Part shown: one piece after another, positions 1-12,240 of the stretch | Layout: each line of letters opens with the position of its first letter | Position numbering within the stretch: the stretch's first letter is position 1 | Source: Seriola aureovittata | Taxonomy: Eukaryota > Chordata > Actinopteri > Carangiformes > Carangidae | Length of the DNA stretch: 64,000 nt | Assembly (NCBI RefSeq): GCF_021018895.1 | Contig: NC_079373.1 | Location: 20,344,501 to 20,408,500, forward strand | Reading direction: 5' to 3' | Program-made: the position numbers and the translations under genes | Notes under the pieces: generated by a model | Told to the model about the DNA's origin: nothing | What the model saw: only the letters and a program-made list of their open reading frames with translations | Databases searched by the model: none

Positions 1-3000
1 CAGTTTACCTTTAACCCCTTGTCATTACACTCACAGCCATACTTAGCTCAGGAGCATCTATATTGCCAAGGATCAGGGGTCGGGGACAAGGGGTCACAGC
101 CGTGACTTTTGATCCTTTTAACTTCTAGGAAAGGTTGGATTTATAGTCTGCCATGCTAGCAGTTCACGGACACAGTAAACAGCCAGCAGTGTGAGAAATG
201 GGTACAGTGTGGCCGCACCCTGACCACTGCTGCTGTTTCAGTCCTCACACGGCCCTGGTCTGAGGTCTCCTAAAGACATACAGTTAAATTTAGACTGGCT
301 CCGATTGACCACAGACACAGCCAGATCTCCTGAAATCTGACCTCACTGTCTGCCTTCTCACACTCCTCTGCCTCCATTGGACGATGTGTTTTCACTCAGT
401 AACATTTGTTCACTGTCCTTGATTCCTCTGTTGGACCCCCTACCACCACCACACACACACACAACTCCCTCTCTCTTCACTTTTCTCTCTACCCGTCATA
501 TTCAGGGGCAGCTGACTGGAGCTGATTTACGTCGTGTTTGCACAGGGTTAGTGCTCATCGTTCTGGAGGAAATTAAATCTTCAAGTTCCAGCACTGGCTG
601 GATTCATGTTACCTAAAATACTGATGTGATTCTGGGAAGACCTTTTTCAATATCATTTGTTTGGACTGAGAGGGTTCATATTGTGTTCATCTGTGGGTTT
701 AAACAATCACTGTGTGTATGAAAGCTGTGCACATCCAGCCGGCCTCAGATCCGTCTTTGTTGTATGTCACGTGATCAGTTTACTGGGAATTGGGATATTA
801 TATTTATATATTTCTTTGCATTTGTTAGGATAATAGTGCTACTGTATGTATGTGTGTGTGCCCTTATGCACTTGTTACAATGCAAGTACAAAGCAGTCAA
901 ACTGCATCATCTTCTAGTCATGTGATACCTGTTTCTTACTCTAGTGGCTAAGCAGCATGAACACAGTGTAACCACTAAATTCTGTTATTGGCAAGTTTAG
1001 CTGATCACTTAGATTGATAGATTACTGACATCAGATGGGGCTTTCTTAAGTCGCATATTCAAAAAGATCTAAACAGACTAGCATGTTTTACTATGTGGTA
1101 TTTACTTTTTTTTTCTTAAAGGCTTTCATTAAATTATGAATATTGGTCCTATGCCTCCACCTTATGATTATTTCAGATTTTTCGATATGCTAGCTGCATG
1201 GCTCCAAGTGTTAGTTTGTGGGTCGATCCAGCCCTTTGGGCCAGGTTAAAAATATCTGTTGGGTGGATTAACATGAAATTTTGTACAGACATTAATAGTC
1301 CCAAGATGATGAATTGTAACGAGTTTGGTGAGCCCCTGACTTTTCTTCTAGCGCCACCATCAGGTCAGCCTTGGCTGCACTTTGTATTTAGTGCTAATTA
1401 GCAAATGTTAGCTTGCTAACACCCTGAACTAAGATGGTGGGCCAGATAAAAGATTATATGCCTACTAACTGTCAGCATGTTAGTATTGCCACTGTGAGCA
1501 TGTTAGAATGCTGGCATTTGTACTTTCTTATACTTATGTTATTTATCTTTTGTTCTTTTCTAAACTTTTTACAGTGAGATGTTTTGATTCTTTACTTAGT
1601 TATGTGGATGGCAATGTGTATGATTCAGCTTATCAACTAACCTAATTTTTGTGGGCTCCAGATTGCAGAATTTACTTAACATTTACAGTATATGTACAAT
1701 GAACTGTAGCCTGAAACATTGTGAATAAATATCACAGCAATAAGTGATCACTTTTGCTCATATTGTTCTGGCACTGAAATCAAAGTTTCCAGGTAGTGTT
1801 ATCATTTGATCACAGCTTAAGCATGAAATTTTATCAGTGTGCTTTTTCAAAGTTTGATAGAATTGTGTGGTTTTTTTTTTTTTAGTTCCATCTGGAAATT
1901 AAGTGAGATGAACTTCATTTGTTTCTACATATTAATATTTTTTTCTAAAAATATGTGATTTTGTCTGAACTGAGCTTATTAGTGAGTTTGCTTGATTCAT
2001 GACAAAAAGACTTTACTCTAACACCATTATGTTATTTTACTATCCGATTTCTGTTTTCATGTGCTTTAGAGAAATTAGGACTCAGCACCCTGTGAGATTA
2101 ATTTTAGGAGGAGTACTTACCGGTGCCATTGCTCTACAATAGTCCTCTTCCCCCTGCTCCTCCTCCGCTTCTCCCAGTGCTCACTGGTCCATTAGAGGTT
2201 CTTGACGGCAGGTGGTGAACATGATGTTATCATCTATTACTATCACTGCTCTCCTCATCTCCTCCACCTACAGTATTCATGGTAACAGAAGAAGACACAG
2301 GGCTGAGATATACAGCTTGACAGACTTGATGGAGGTGTGAAGAAGCCAGTTATATAGCCTCAATATAGGATATTCACAGACATGACTTTCTCTTTGTGTC
2401 AGTAACTGACATGTTGTCGTGTCCTGTTAGAGAGCTAAACCTGCTTTGTTGGTCTATAACTGAGACCTACATGCACCGTCTCTGCATGCATTGCAATAAT
2501 AATAATAATTTTTCTTACAAATCTTTGTCTGTTTTTCATCTAAATTAGCTAAAGATCAAGCCTGTGCTCAGTAATGTTTCTTATGATATAGGGGAAGGTA
2601 GGAAGCACTGCCTAAGCAACTTGCGGCCTCAGAAAGTCTGACATTATTGAGTTCTATTACAGAACATTTTTTTATTAGAGTAAATAACACCTTTATGTGT
2701 GCAGTATCTGTTGTCTGTGGAGGAGACACAGATGGCTTTGGAGACAGTGGTACATGTTTTATTAATAAATTCACTGCCCAGTTATAGCATTAGAAAAAAA
2801 AAAGGCTGCATAATGCATAGCCCTGGTTGCCTTTGGAACAAGATGTTTCAGCTACATTTCTGATTGATTTAGACAGCAAAACAGCCACTTGTTTTAGATT
2901 AATAAAAAAGATACTTTGCATAGATAAGAAGAAGCTTTTTTTGGTGTGGTTTTCATTGTAATCCCACATATTTTGTTTTATTTGTTATAATGCTTACGAA

Positions 3001-4479
3001 ATTTATTTTGACACAGAGCATTAGTAGGTGTGTAATTTTCAGCTCATGTCTGTATAATTGCTATGTGTTTTGAAAGTAATGACACACCCAAAACAGGTGT
3101 CTGGATGTTTGTTCATGTCCACTGGAGCAAAGTGTCCAAATGTCAGCATCTATTTTGGTCCATTAGGAAATGACAGGTATACACACAAAAATATCTCTCT
3201 ACATTTGAACTGTAAAACAAAATGTTCTATAAAAAAAAAAAAAAAAAAGGCAAAGCAAACTAGCAAGTAAAGAGTTTGTCTCCTCAGGCCTCAGGATTAG
3301 TGAAACGTTTTTGAGTTGCTCAACGCATGACATTAGCTCAGAAAAACCAACATCATATTCTCCCAGAACAAGAACATTTCTCATCTGTGGCAGAACTGGA
3401 TCGATCCCAGACTGTTACACAAAAGTCTGGACAGCAAGCCTGGACCATGATTACTCGTGTCATTATTGGGAATGAGCGTGAAATTGACAGAGACCTACTT
3501 TCCTTCAAAAGGAGTGTAAAACACCCAAGCTCTCTCTCCGAAATCTTTTATTGCCTCGATGAACACAAAAACCTTTTTCTTCTGTCACTCAGCAGCTACA
3601 GTAAATTCTGCTTTCATTGCTGCTGTTCTTGTGCCAACTTTTTCTCTCAGCTTTCAAGTCTGTCAAATGCTTGTAAATTGTGTGACAGCAGGACACTTAT
3701 CATTATGCAATTATGGCACTTAGGCTGTTCCGAACATGCCCATGGTGCTCTGTTAGTTTTGGTATTTTTATCACTAAGCTACACATAAAGGTAAATGAGC
3801 AGCATCGATGTTATCTCTTAATTCAGGACATACATGTAGGTCATTTACTTGTTATCAGCATGAGCAGGAACAGCAGTCTGCCCCTATATTGTATTTGTGA
3901 GGGACCCAAAGCTCAGTAGTTTTACTGTTTGAATGTTGCTCCTGTATGCACTCTGACTATCACTTTGTTCAAGAGTGAATAGTAGCAGTAATGCTTCGGT
4001 CCGGTCCTGGTTGTTGCTATAAATAGCCTCCTGCAGTCCCTGTAGGAGAGGCTGAAGTGTGGTAGGCCAGCAGGTCAAGCTGCCACATATGGGTGCTCTC
4101 GTATGTCTTGTAACACTTGTATTATTTCTGAATCCCGGCCCCTGGCAGGTTAAGGGTGTTGGAACACATTTTAGTGGCAGCAGCAGCATCACAGATTAGA
4201 GCAAATAGTGGGAGGACAGCTGAGCAAGAGCCAAGCCCAACATCGCAGATCAGAAGTCTTATGAGTCTGTGAGCATATCACTAAGTCAGTCAGTCAAGGC
4301 GAATCATCCTTGACTGTCTCATAACACGACCTTAGCTCAGCCCCACCTTAAAAAGACGCCCATTGTGTCTGTCTGTGTGTGTGATTGCAGGCGGCCTGAC
4401 TGAGGATCCCTCCCATTTGGGAACCGGTGGATGCGTGACATCACCACCCTGCACCCACCCCTCCCTCCTTACTTCATTG
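1..4479. other. Noncoding upstream DNA
   Basis: No exon-like reading frame or RNA gene is recognised apart from the repeat at 1195-1525. An AATAAA at about 1724 is compatible with, but does not prove, the 3' end of a neighbouring transcript. Confidence 0.5.
1195..1525 (+). repeat. Degenerate interspersed repeat common in teleost genomes
   Basis: Phrases such as tggattaacatgaaattttg, gacattaatagtcccaagat and gagcccctgacttttcttct, followed by GTTAGCATG-like units (gcaaatgttagcttgctaac, gtgagcatgttagaatgctg), match from memory a widespread fish repeat. The family name is not assigned. No coding capacity. Confidence 0.65.
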
Positions 4480-4721
4480 CAACTGTCCAATCAGGGCCCA
4501 GGGAGCTCCGGTCACGTGAAAATCCCCCTAGTCTCGGTTACCATGACAACGAGCACTGGTCCAGGCAGCATCTTGCTGTGGTGAGAAAGAGGAGGGGAAG
4601 AAGGCGGGAGGAGAGGCAGAAAGAGAAGGGGAAAGGGAGGGAGGAAAATAGAAAGAGAACAAATCCCAGCCAGAGGAATACCTTTTGGATCATCAGCTTC
4701 TGCCTGTCTGCCCTCAGTACA
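4480..4721 (+). promoter_or_regulatory. Candidate promoter and noncoding first exon (distal)
   Basis: Clustered sites: CCAAT (4487-4491), an E-box CACGTG (4513-4518) and an RFX X-box-like GTTACCATGACAAC (4537-4550). They are followed by a purine-rich stretch and a donor-like ACA|GTAAGT whose exon would end at 4721. This is consistent with an upstream first exon of mical3 or of an unseen neighbour; no start site can be proven from sequence. Confidence 0.4.
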
Positions 4722-7399
4722 GTAAGTACTTTACCTTTATTATCCTCCCTCACCAGCTTCATCACATGCGAATGAATGGGAATTTGATGCAGTCCATTGT
4801 CATCTGTGTTTGATAATGTGATATGGCAGATGCGTTTGAAGATTTCTGGGATGACATCATGTGTAATTCCTTTGTTATGTTGAGTATGTGTGCAGCCCGC
4901 CTCACCTTAGGTAGACAACCCCTTGTGTACACGCTTCATTTAGCTTCCACGGATCCTCAATGAATGGTTGATGACAAACCTCAGTGGTGAACAGAGGTGC
5001 GGTGGGAACCAAGGTGCTCGGTACAATTAGAGGCGGTTTCATAATGTGGCAAAAACTCTCTCTGATGTATTGTGATCCGGCAGCAAGCCGTTCTGCTCCT
5101 GACTCATAATCCTAGCCCTTTTTTTTCTTCATTGCTTCTCCTCCAGGTCTGTCTTCCTTTTCCTTTCTTTTTCACACAAGCGTGCCCGGTTGACATCCTG
5201 TGTTCCCCTGTGGTTTGTTTAATTAGCAAATCTGTGCAAATCCAAGTAGGGCAGCTTGTTCTGATTGGAGACCTCATATGTGGAATGTCCTTGTGGTGGT
5301 GGAAGCAGTGTGCTTTCCTGGCTGCAAAGCCTCTCACATTCAAAATGTTGCTGTTTTAAATTAGCGTAGGTTTGAAGCTCATATTGCTATTGCAGTAACA
5401 TGTGAGAGCTGTGATGCAACGTCACTGTTTTCAACATAAGACAGAGCTACAATTTTATTATGCACATAACTTTAATTGCAGATTTTTATTTTATTTTTTT
5501 CCACTCTGTAACTACTTTTCTCAATAATAATTTTAAGAAACCCTTGTTTATAGTTCCAAGAAATGATGGAGTTCCAATGAACTTACACAGGTGCCAACCC
5601 GGAGCATGAAAAAGTGTGATACAGACCCCAATTCACAATGTGCTACAGGAAGTGAGAACTTTCATGTTTTTTATACCACCCTAAAAGAAAGCATTACATA
5701 GCCCTCATAATTGGCAACCCTGGAGGTACACTAATGACTAATGATGAATGGCATTCTGGCAGTATTTTATGCTTTACTGTGCTTAATACATTACATATCC
5801 CCTTTATCTCTCATCTGTAATTCCATTAAATATTGCTATATTGTTTCTTCCTCTCTCTTACACAACTATGTGCAGAACATATGTTTTACACTGAAGACTT
5901 TTTAAATCACTTCTCACTTCTGTTTAATGGAAACACAAAAATATAATAGTAACACTAATGCTTCCACGTGGCTGCATTCAAGTTGAAGTTTACACATCTT
6001 TGTGAGGGATTATACAGTGAGTGCCTTGTGTCTCTCTGTGTGTGCTCTCAAAAACCAGCCACACAGGCCTATCTGTCCAGTGACAGGAGGTGACAGGAAG
6101 GTGTCCGCCTTGCTGGAGGCTCGAGAGTGAGAGGGAGACCGGGTAATCTGCAGAGCGCTGATAGTGGCAGGGTTCCTTCTTCCAGCACAGCAGTGCAAGC
6201 ATAGTGCTGTACTCACTATAAATATAGATAAAAGCCTATTCCTAATCAAAGTGCATGAACATTATCTTAAGTAGTCATATTTTGAGATTGCACTGTTTCT
6301 GTTAGCCTGTGATCTAGTTGTTAGCAGTGGTTCATAGTTGAGTGGGTTTAACTAAGGGCCTGCATGTCGTTGACCTTTCTTTTGAATCATCCAAGACACT
6401 CAGGATAATCATTACAGCTTTTAATAGGTTCGTTGGATTTGCAGCCCGGGATTGTTGGATCATTGACATATACAGTATGTTTTTGTAGTATGAGGAGAAG
6501 TCTTGGATTGTATTGTGATTGAGACGGAACAAAGCAGCATATCAGTGATGCATATTTCTGTCTGTGGGAAGCAGCCACTAGACTCACTATACTGTTCCAC
6601 TGTATCCATGTGATGTCTTGCTGTTTGAAAGTGATTGTTTGAAACTTATAATTTTCCCAAGTTGTAATCTTAAGTGGTTTTCCACTAAGGCAAGCTTCAG
6701 CTCCTCTAAAACCACTGCACAGTCCATGTCTATACTTTGTTAGAAAACAAACAAATGGGCTTTGGAATTTAGTAGGAATTATATTGTTCATGATTCCATA
6801 TGGGGAAAAGACACATGCAGACAGACACAATAGACTCATTCAGACTGAGAAATTACATGTACTACTTTATGTCACACAACCAATTAGTAAAATTCTTCCT
6901 TCTTTCAGTTTTACTTACACTTCTTGTGCAGAGGCCATGTGAAACTAGGGGCCACAAACAAACAGCTCATTGAATTACTCAGATAATTCAGTTAAATACA
7001 TATGCAAGGACTGTATGCAGACTTCTAGTTTCAACATGGAAGTTAAATGATTGTCTACGTAAACACTGTTTTCTTATAGTTTAACCTCACTGAAATCGAC
7101 TGAACTCATCAATTGTTTTGTGCAATTATTAATATTTTTTACATTGTATAATAATATGTAAGCCTCCTTTAGGGCCATCTGTTGTTGACATGTACCGCTT
7201 TAAACGTCTCATTTCAAGTAAAATCAGTATGCACTTAGCGTGTACAGTCACACACAAGGTATATCGGAAATCCTCTACAGTAAAAGAGAATTTAAAAAAT
7301 ATCTCTGCTTTTCGGCTTTCATGTAAAATCCCGCCCGCCTTTCCCTCTTGTGTAAACCAGTCTAATGTTTCTGACACCATGTGAAGGCAGCAGTACTGC
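4722..7399. other. Noncoding DNA between the two candidate 5' exons
   Basis: AT-rich; no coding signal seen. The longest open frame (minus strand, 6387-6839) has no family resemblance and no coding composition. Confidence 0.6.
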
Positions 7400-7621
7400 T
7401 GCGTCACGTTGGAAAAGACCAATCGGATTAAACTGAGTTAAAACGCGCAGGCTCACTCCAAGTAGTAGTGGGGGTATCACACCTAACTTGTTAAAGGAAG
7501 TCAGGTAAATGCTAACATTACACAATTTCGTCCGAGTTAACAGTATAAAGTAAACTTTGCTACATAAGTCACAGTGAAATGAATGAGTTAGCATCGTTTC
7601 TGTACCTTGTTGTTATTTATA
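7400..7621 (+). promoter_or_regulatory. mical3: Candidate proximal promoter, locally CpG-enriched
   Basis: CpG dinucleotides become frequent here against a CpG-poor background. A CRE-like TGCGTCACG lies near 7400, a CCAAT box at 7419-7423, and a TATTTATA at about 7613-7620. These sit just upstream of the donor-bearing stretch that ends at 7855. Confidence 0.4.
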
Positions 7622-7855
7622 GACGTGCTCTCTCCCCCCTCCTTGTCGTTCTGGTGGTTTGGACCGATCCCTCTCTGTCAGTTTCAAGTTGCGCCTTCTC
7701 CTCCACTGTGTGGCTCCCTGTTCTGGCCTGAACAAGCATTGCCCATTAAATAATAGACCAGTACTGTGGATTTTACCGGGAAATCTGCGTTTACAAACGG
7801 ACATGGATTCTTTTCGGCGACATATGAGTGGATTATAAACACATCAGATTTAAAG
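7622..7855 (+). other. mical3: Candidate noncoding first exon of mical3 (5' UTR)
   Basis: CpG-containing sequence ending in a good donor (TTTAAAG|GTGAGA). The first coding exon (24125) has an acceptor upstream of its 5' UTR, so at least one upstream noncoding exon must exist; this is the best placed candidate. The 5' boundary is a guess. Confidence 0.4.
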
Positions 7856-10800
7856 GTGAGAAGAGATGTTCCTCTCGATCGCTTGGCAAACACGGTGCAT
7901 TTTTAACGTTACCCTGAGATCCGCGGACTTCACCTCTGCACGTTTGGGAATGTCACGGTCTGGTGGTTTTAATAGAGCTACTAACGGTTTAACTACACGG
8001 CCCTGTGATAAATCACACAGTTTCATTTGCATAGTACATGGATATTTCTGTAATGTTGCAACCCCCCGTTTTTGAAGCAGTTCAGTCTCAGCCTGTTACA
8101 AGATCAGATGGGATAGTCTGTGGAATGTGGTGCATGGTGGCATATACACTCCTGATCAATTATACTGAGAGAAATTAATCTTGATCATAACCCTGTAGTC
8201 CAAAAGCGTGTTTCCTACTAAAAACAATACCTGAATTGGTATTATTGAAGTGGCAAGGGCACATAGTAATTCAGATATGCATCATTCAGACAGCGTGTCA
8301 CTGGATGTTTTTTGCAGTAACAGAGGTACAATTTAGTTGGGTGAAGGGATTAGTTAATTACCTGTACCTGATTCGGCTCTCAGGGGAGAATATCTGTTGT
8401 TATGGTCAGTGATTTATCTGTATATGAAACATCCCTGCAACCCTATGACAATATTTTACAAATATTTGTTGAATAGTATTATACAGCATCATAAGTAGTT
8501 CCTGTGTTGTGTTAGAATCCAATAAAGTACAACAGGTGTCTGTGTGCTGCTCAGTTTTCCTGGTGAGGCCAAGTGGTGACAGTTTCTATTTTCCACTTAG
8601 GAGTCTTTTCTCTCTGATTTTTTTTTTAGCTACTTCTTTTCACAGTCTTGTCCAGAAACTGAGTTATGCAAATGTTTGAAGCAAGGAAGTAGGTAATCTG
8701 TGATGATGTTGTTGCTTAAAGAGTCTGAGGGGTGTGCTGTTGTTTTGATGCACAGTACCACATTTATTTTCTCCATAACACAGAGCAACACCTGTGTAGC
8801 AGGCCTGTGATTCCCAAGTCACTCAAATCTTCCTCCTGATCCCTTAGTCATGCATGCTTTTATTTGATGCTTCTGCTTTTGGTCTTGTTGGCTGGCTGCC
8901 CACTGACTTCAACAATAACAACAATACCATATTATTCCAGCTGACCCAGATTGGGCCATACGTCAACACACAGCAACAAGAGTCAGTCTGTGGCTAAATG
9001 GAGCGGTGAGGTACTGACCTGACAGGCATTTCCCCTGGACAAAGACTCTTATCCTGTCTCAGCTGAGTGATGGAGCATTCGTTGTATCGATCAATGATAC
9101 TGACCTTTTGTTGCATTTCATCCACTTCCTTTTTTGGCTGTAAAAGCTCCAGCAATGCTAGACTTGGGACATCTTCTGTGAGGTCACAGCGTGTTGCAGG
9201 GCAAGCTGATGTAGTAGAGAAGGTGACTGCTTGGTGACTGACTCAGCACTGTTAAAAACTGAAGAAGTCTGCAGTCTGGCTTTCTGGAGAGGAGCTAGGT
9301 CAACATGTAGTCTTCAGTATCTTCTGCAACATACAGTATATTAACATTGGTGCAGGGACAGTGTTGTGTCAGTTCTATGTTTTGCAGTTTTCTGGAGCTG
9401 ATCAAAACTGCCTTAAATTCCTTTTCTCAAATTAATATAACTTTCCAAAATCTCTCTTCAGAAATCACATTACTTTTTATTTATCATTCATGAAAGAGGC
9501 AAACCAAAAACTACAAATAAAACCCCCATGTCAACTTAATTTTGAAAGTTATATTAGCACAGCACAGTAGCATCGGACTGGATTATGATGAAATACCCTG
9601 AGGTGGTAGAAATTGGGTAGAGATTCGTCAACTGTGGGCAGTGTTGCAAAAAAAAAAACTGATTTATGGCAGTGTTGGATTTCAAGGACTTCTGTGTCAC
9701 TGTGATTTTACATGTATGAAATGAAATTGATTGGCCAAAGACGAACAGGTCCATCTCAGTTTCTGAGTAAAATGTTGCACTACATCAAAATAATGTATAT
9801 ACTGTATATATATTGATGTTGTGAAGAAAAAAAATATACTGTAAGATTTTGTTAATCTTGTCCAGTCCTAGTTTAGCAGTATATTCTGGAGCATTTTCTG
9901 CTGAAAAACAAACATATTAAATTCTGGATGCTTCAAATTATTTATAATGAAGACTCTTGTTTCTTTTTTTATTAATCCATGTTCAGTACACACCCTTGTG
10001 TTTGGAGTTTATGTTACAGAGACAAAGATGACACACACCTTAAAGCCCTGAAATTACCCAGCATAAACCGAATGAGTCAGATTTGGCGCTGTTGATGATG
10101 TTTCATCAATACAGTTGCATCCATGGAAGGTAGTGTGGATGTGCAGACGAACAGGGTGAAGCTGAGTCACTGTGACCTCTCACTGTCTGTCACTTAGAGG
10201 GACGGAGTTAGAGTTCCTGTCTGGCTCTGACCCCCCACGACCCTACAAAGAACCATAGATTTGGAAACAGAGCTGGATGAAACAGAAGGAAGGAAGCCCT
10301 CTGAAGGCAGCTTTATGCTGTGTTGTAAACAGATGACTGTGTCCCAAATGTCAGTTTTTACCCAGAGGTCTGTTTCTATGGGTGAATCATCAAAACCTTG
10401 TTGGCCCCTTTTGATGTCAAACTAGCGAGCACACTGAAACTGGTCTAGTCTGCAGCACGTCCTTAAAAGGACACATGTCAGTAACTAGATGCTAATGGCG
10501 TGTTGTTAACGGTTGGAGGGTTATGTTTTTCACTGTAAGGAAATTAGTGTATTGAAGAACAATTTCCATGTAACCCTTTCTGCTGGGCCCTTTACTGAAT
10601 GACGTCATGATGATTATCATATTCCTGAGTGTTGAGCCAGGCAGACATTGTAAAAGCAAACAACCTGGTAGACGCCATTAAGATATCATTCTCTCACAAC
10701 ATGATTCCCTTCTATGTTCCTAAAGTCGTGAAGTCCCACATATGAAGTTGTTGATGAAATGTATTCTACCACCATTCTCCTTCTTTACTGCCAACAAACT

Positions 10801-11781
10801 TTTTAACTTAGAAAGTTGGAATAACACGGATCAGATTTTGAAGATTTACAGCGAAGTCACAGGTTGGAATTGTGTGTGTGACTTACGAGTTTGGCCCCAG
10901 TCCATTTGCTTTAGTGCTTTCTCACAGCTCTGGATTAAAGACTTAACTTTTTCTTGGCTGTTTCTTGTACCTTGCAGGTCAGAAGTAGGTCAGTATGACA
11001 AATACATTCCTAAGGCGAGGTCAATGAGACTGTTTACATTTTTTCAGTGTGCTGACCCTTAAAAATATAGCAGCGCTGCGTAATCTTATTTTTCTGTCTG
11101 TGTGATGAGTGATACTGATTAGGAAGGGCTAAATATATTCAAAACACCGGTGTACAGAGGACTCAGGAGGAGATATCATTTCAAGTTTACAACAGTGTAG
11201 TAGGAAAATACAGCTCATGGGCTGCGGTGCAAGGTGACTCATGAAATGCAACCTGTACGTGATATTTGTCACATCTCAAATCATTTCTTAAATCAAAGTT
11301 CCAGTGAACAGTTATCCAGTTATCCATTATTGGAGACTGATGTTCCTGCTAAGTTGAACTGGTATTATCACCATTGAATATTATTATCAGTCTCTCATGT
11401 GTGTGGTGACCTTTTAGCTGCGGACCAATGTTTATTTTTATTACTAGTTGATTAATAAACCCACAGAAATTTATAAACCAACTTTGCATTTTCCCTCACC
11501 TCTCCAGAGGCTTTCAGTCCTTTCTTTAGCTCATTGTTGGGTTTTATTTCCCACAAATGGCTGTCATCAATAATTTTCCAGTAGATATTTTTACCAAAGA
11601 AAACAAAACAAAACAAACCCTGATAAACTAACTGTGTACTATCTTCCCAGCGCAAAACAGTAGACAGACAAAGTTAGCAACTAACTGGTGAACATTAAGG
11701 AGCATTAATTAGCAGCCAAAGAATCCGAGATTTTTGGTTGGACTGCAACAGCAAGGCCAGCCTGACAAACGTGAATGTCCA

Positions 11782-11808
11782 TGACTGACTGACTGACTGA
11801 CTGACTGA
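11782..11808 (+). repeat. (ACTG)n tetranucleotide repeat
   Basis: Short run of about 6-7 ACTG units. Confidence 0.9.
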
Positions 11809-12084
11809 ATGGTAAAGTTACACCATTGGTCAACTGTGCGAGTGTTGGAGTTTCCCTATTGGCAGCTCTTTTGTAGAAGAGAGTTGTCAGTGTTGCGAGT
11901 GTTGAGAGCACAAGGTCTGGCTTTCCCTACAAAGGCTTTATGCATCTCATGACTGTGCGACATCTGACATAGATGTAATTAAATTCTAACTTTCTCTCTG
12001 AGTGATCATTTTCACTACAGCCGTTGTCTGTTACTTATATGTTTGGTGATTTTGTTAGATGATGTCGTGGCACAGACGCCCAGC

Positions 12085-12240
12085 TGTGCTAATGATGCTG
12101 ATGGGAGCAAATTCTTACCCCAGTTATTAAACCGGGATGCGCCGAAGACTTGGCTGAGTCTGAGCTTCAAAACCGTTCTTCAGAAACCTATGGGTGACGT
12201 CTCGGAGAGTACGTCCATCTTTATATACAGTCTACGAGTA
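12085..12240 (+). repeat. Degenerate interspersed repeat (ATGGGTGACGTC / ATACAGTCTA type)
   Basis: The stretch cctatgggtgacgtctcgga, then gtacgtccatctttatatac and agtcta, resembles a short repeat often seen in percomorph noncoding DNA. Family not named; recognition is from memory. Confidence 0.5.

Noticed and set aside
377..616. Open frame with QGQLTGADLRRVC near the left edge, possibly a last exon of a neighbour
   Set aside because: No recognisable family, and splice signals around it are ordinary for random sequence.
6387..6839. Minus-strand open frame of 150 codons
   Set aside because: No family resemblance, no coding-like third-position bias, AT-rich; one such frame is expected by chance in 64 kb.
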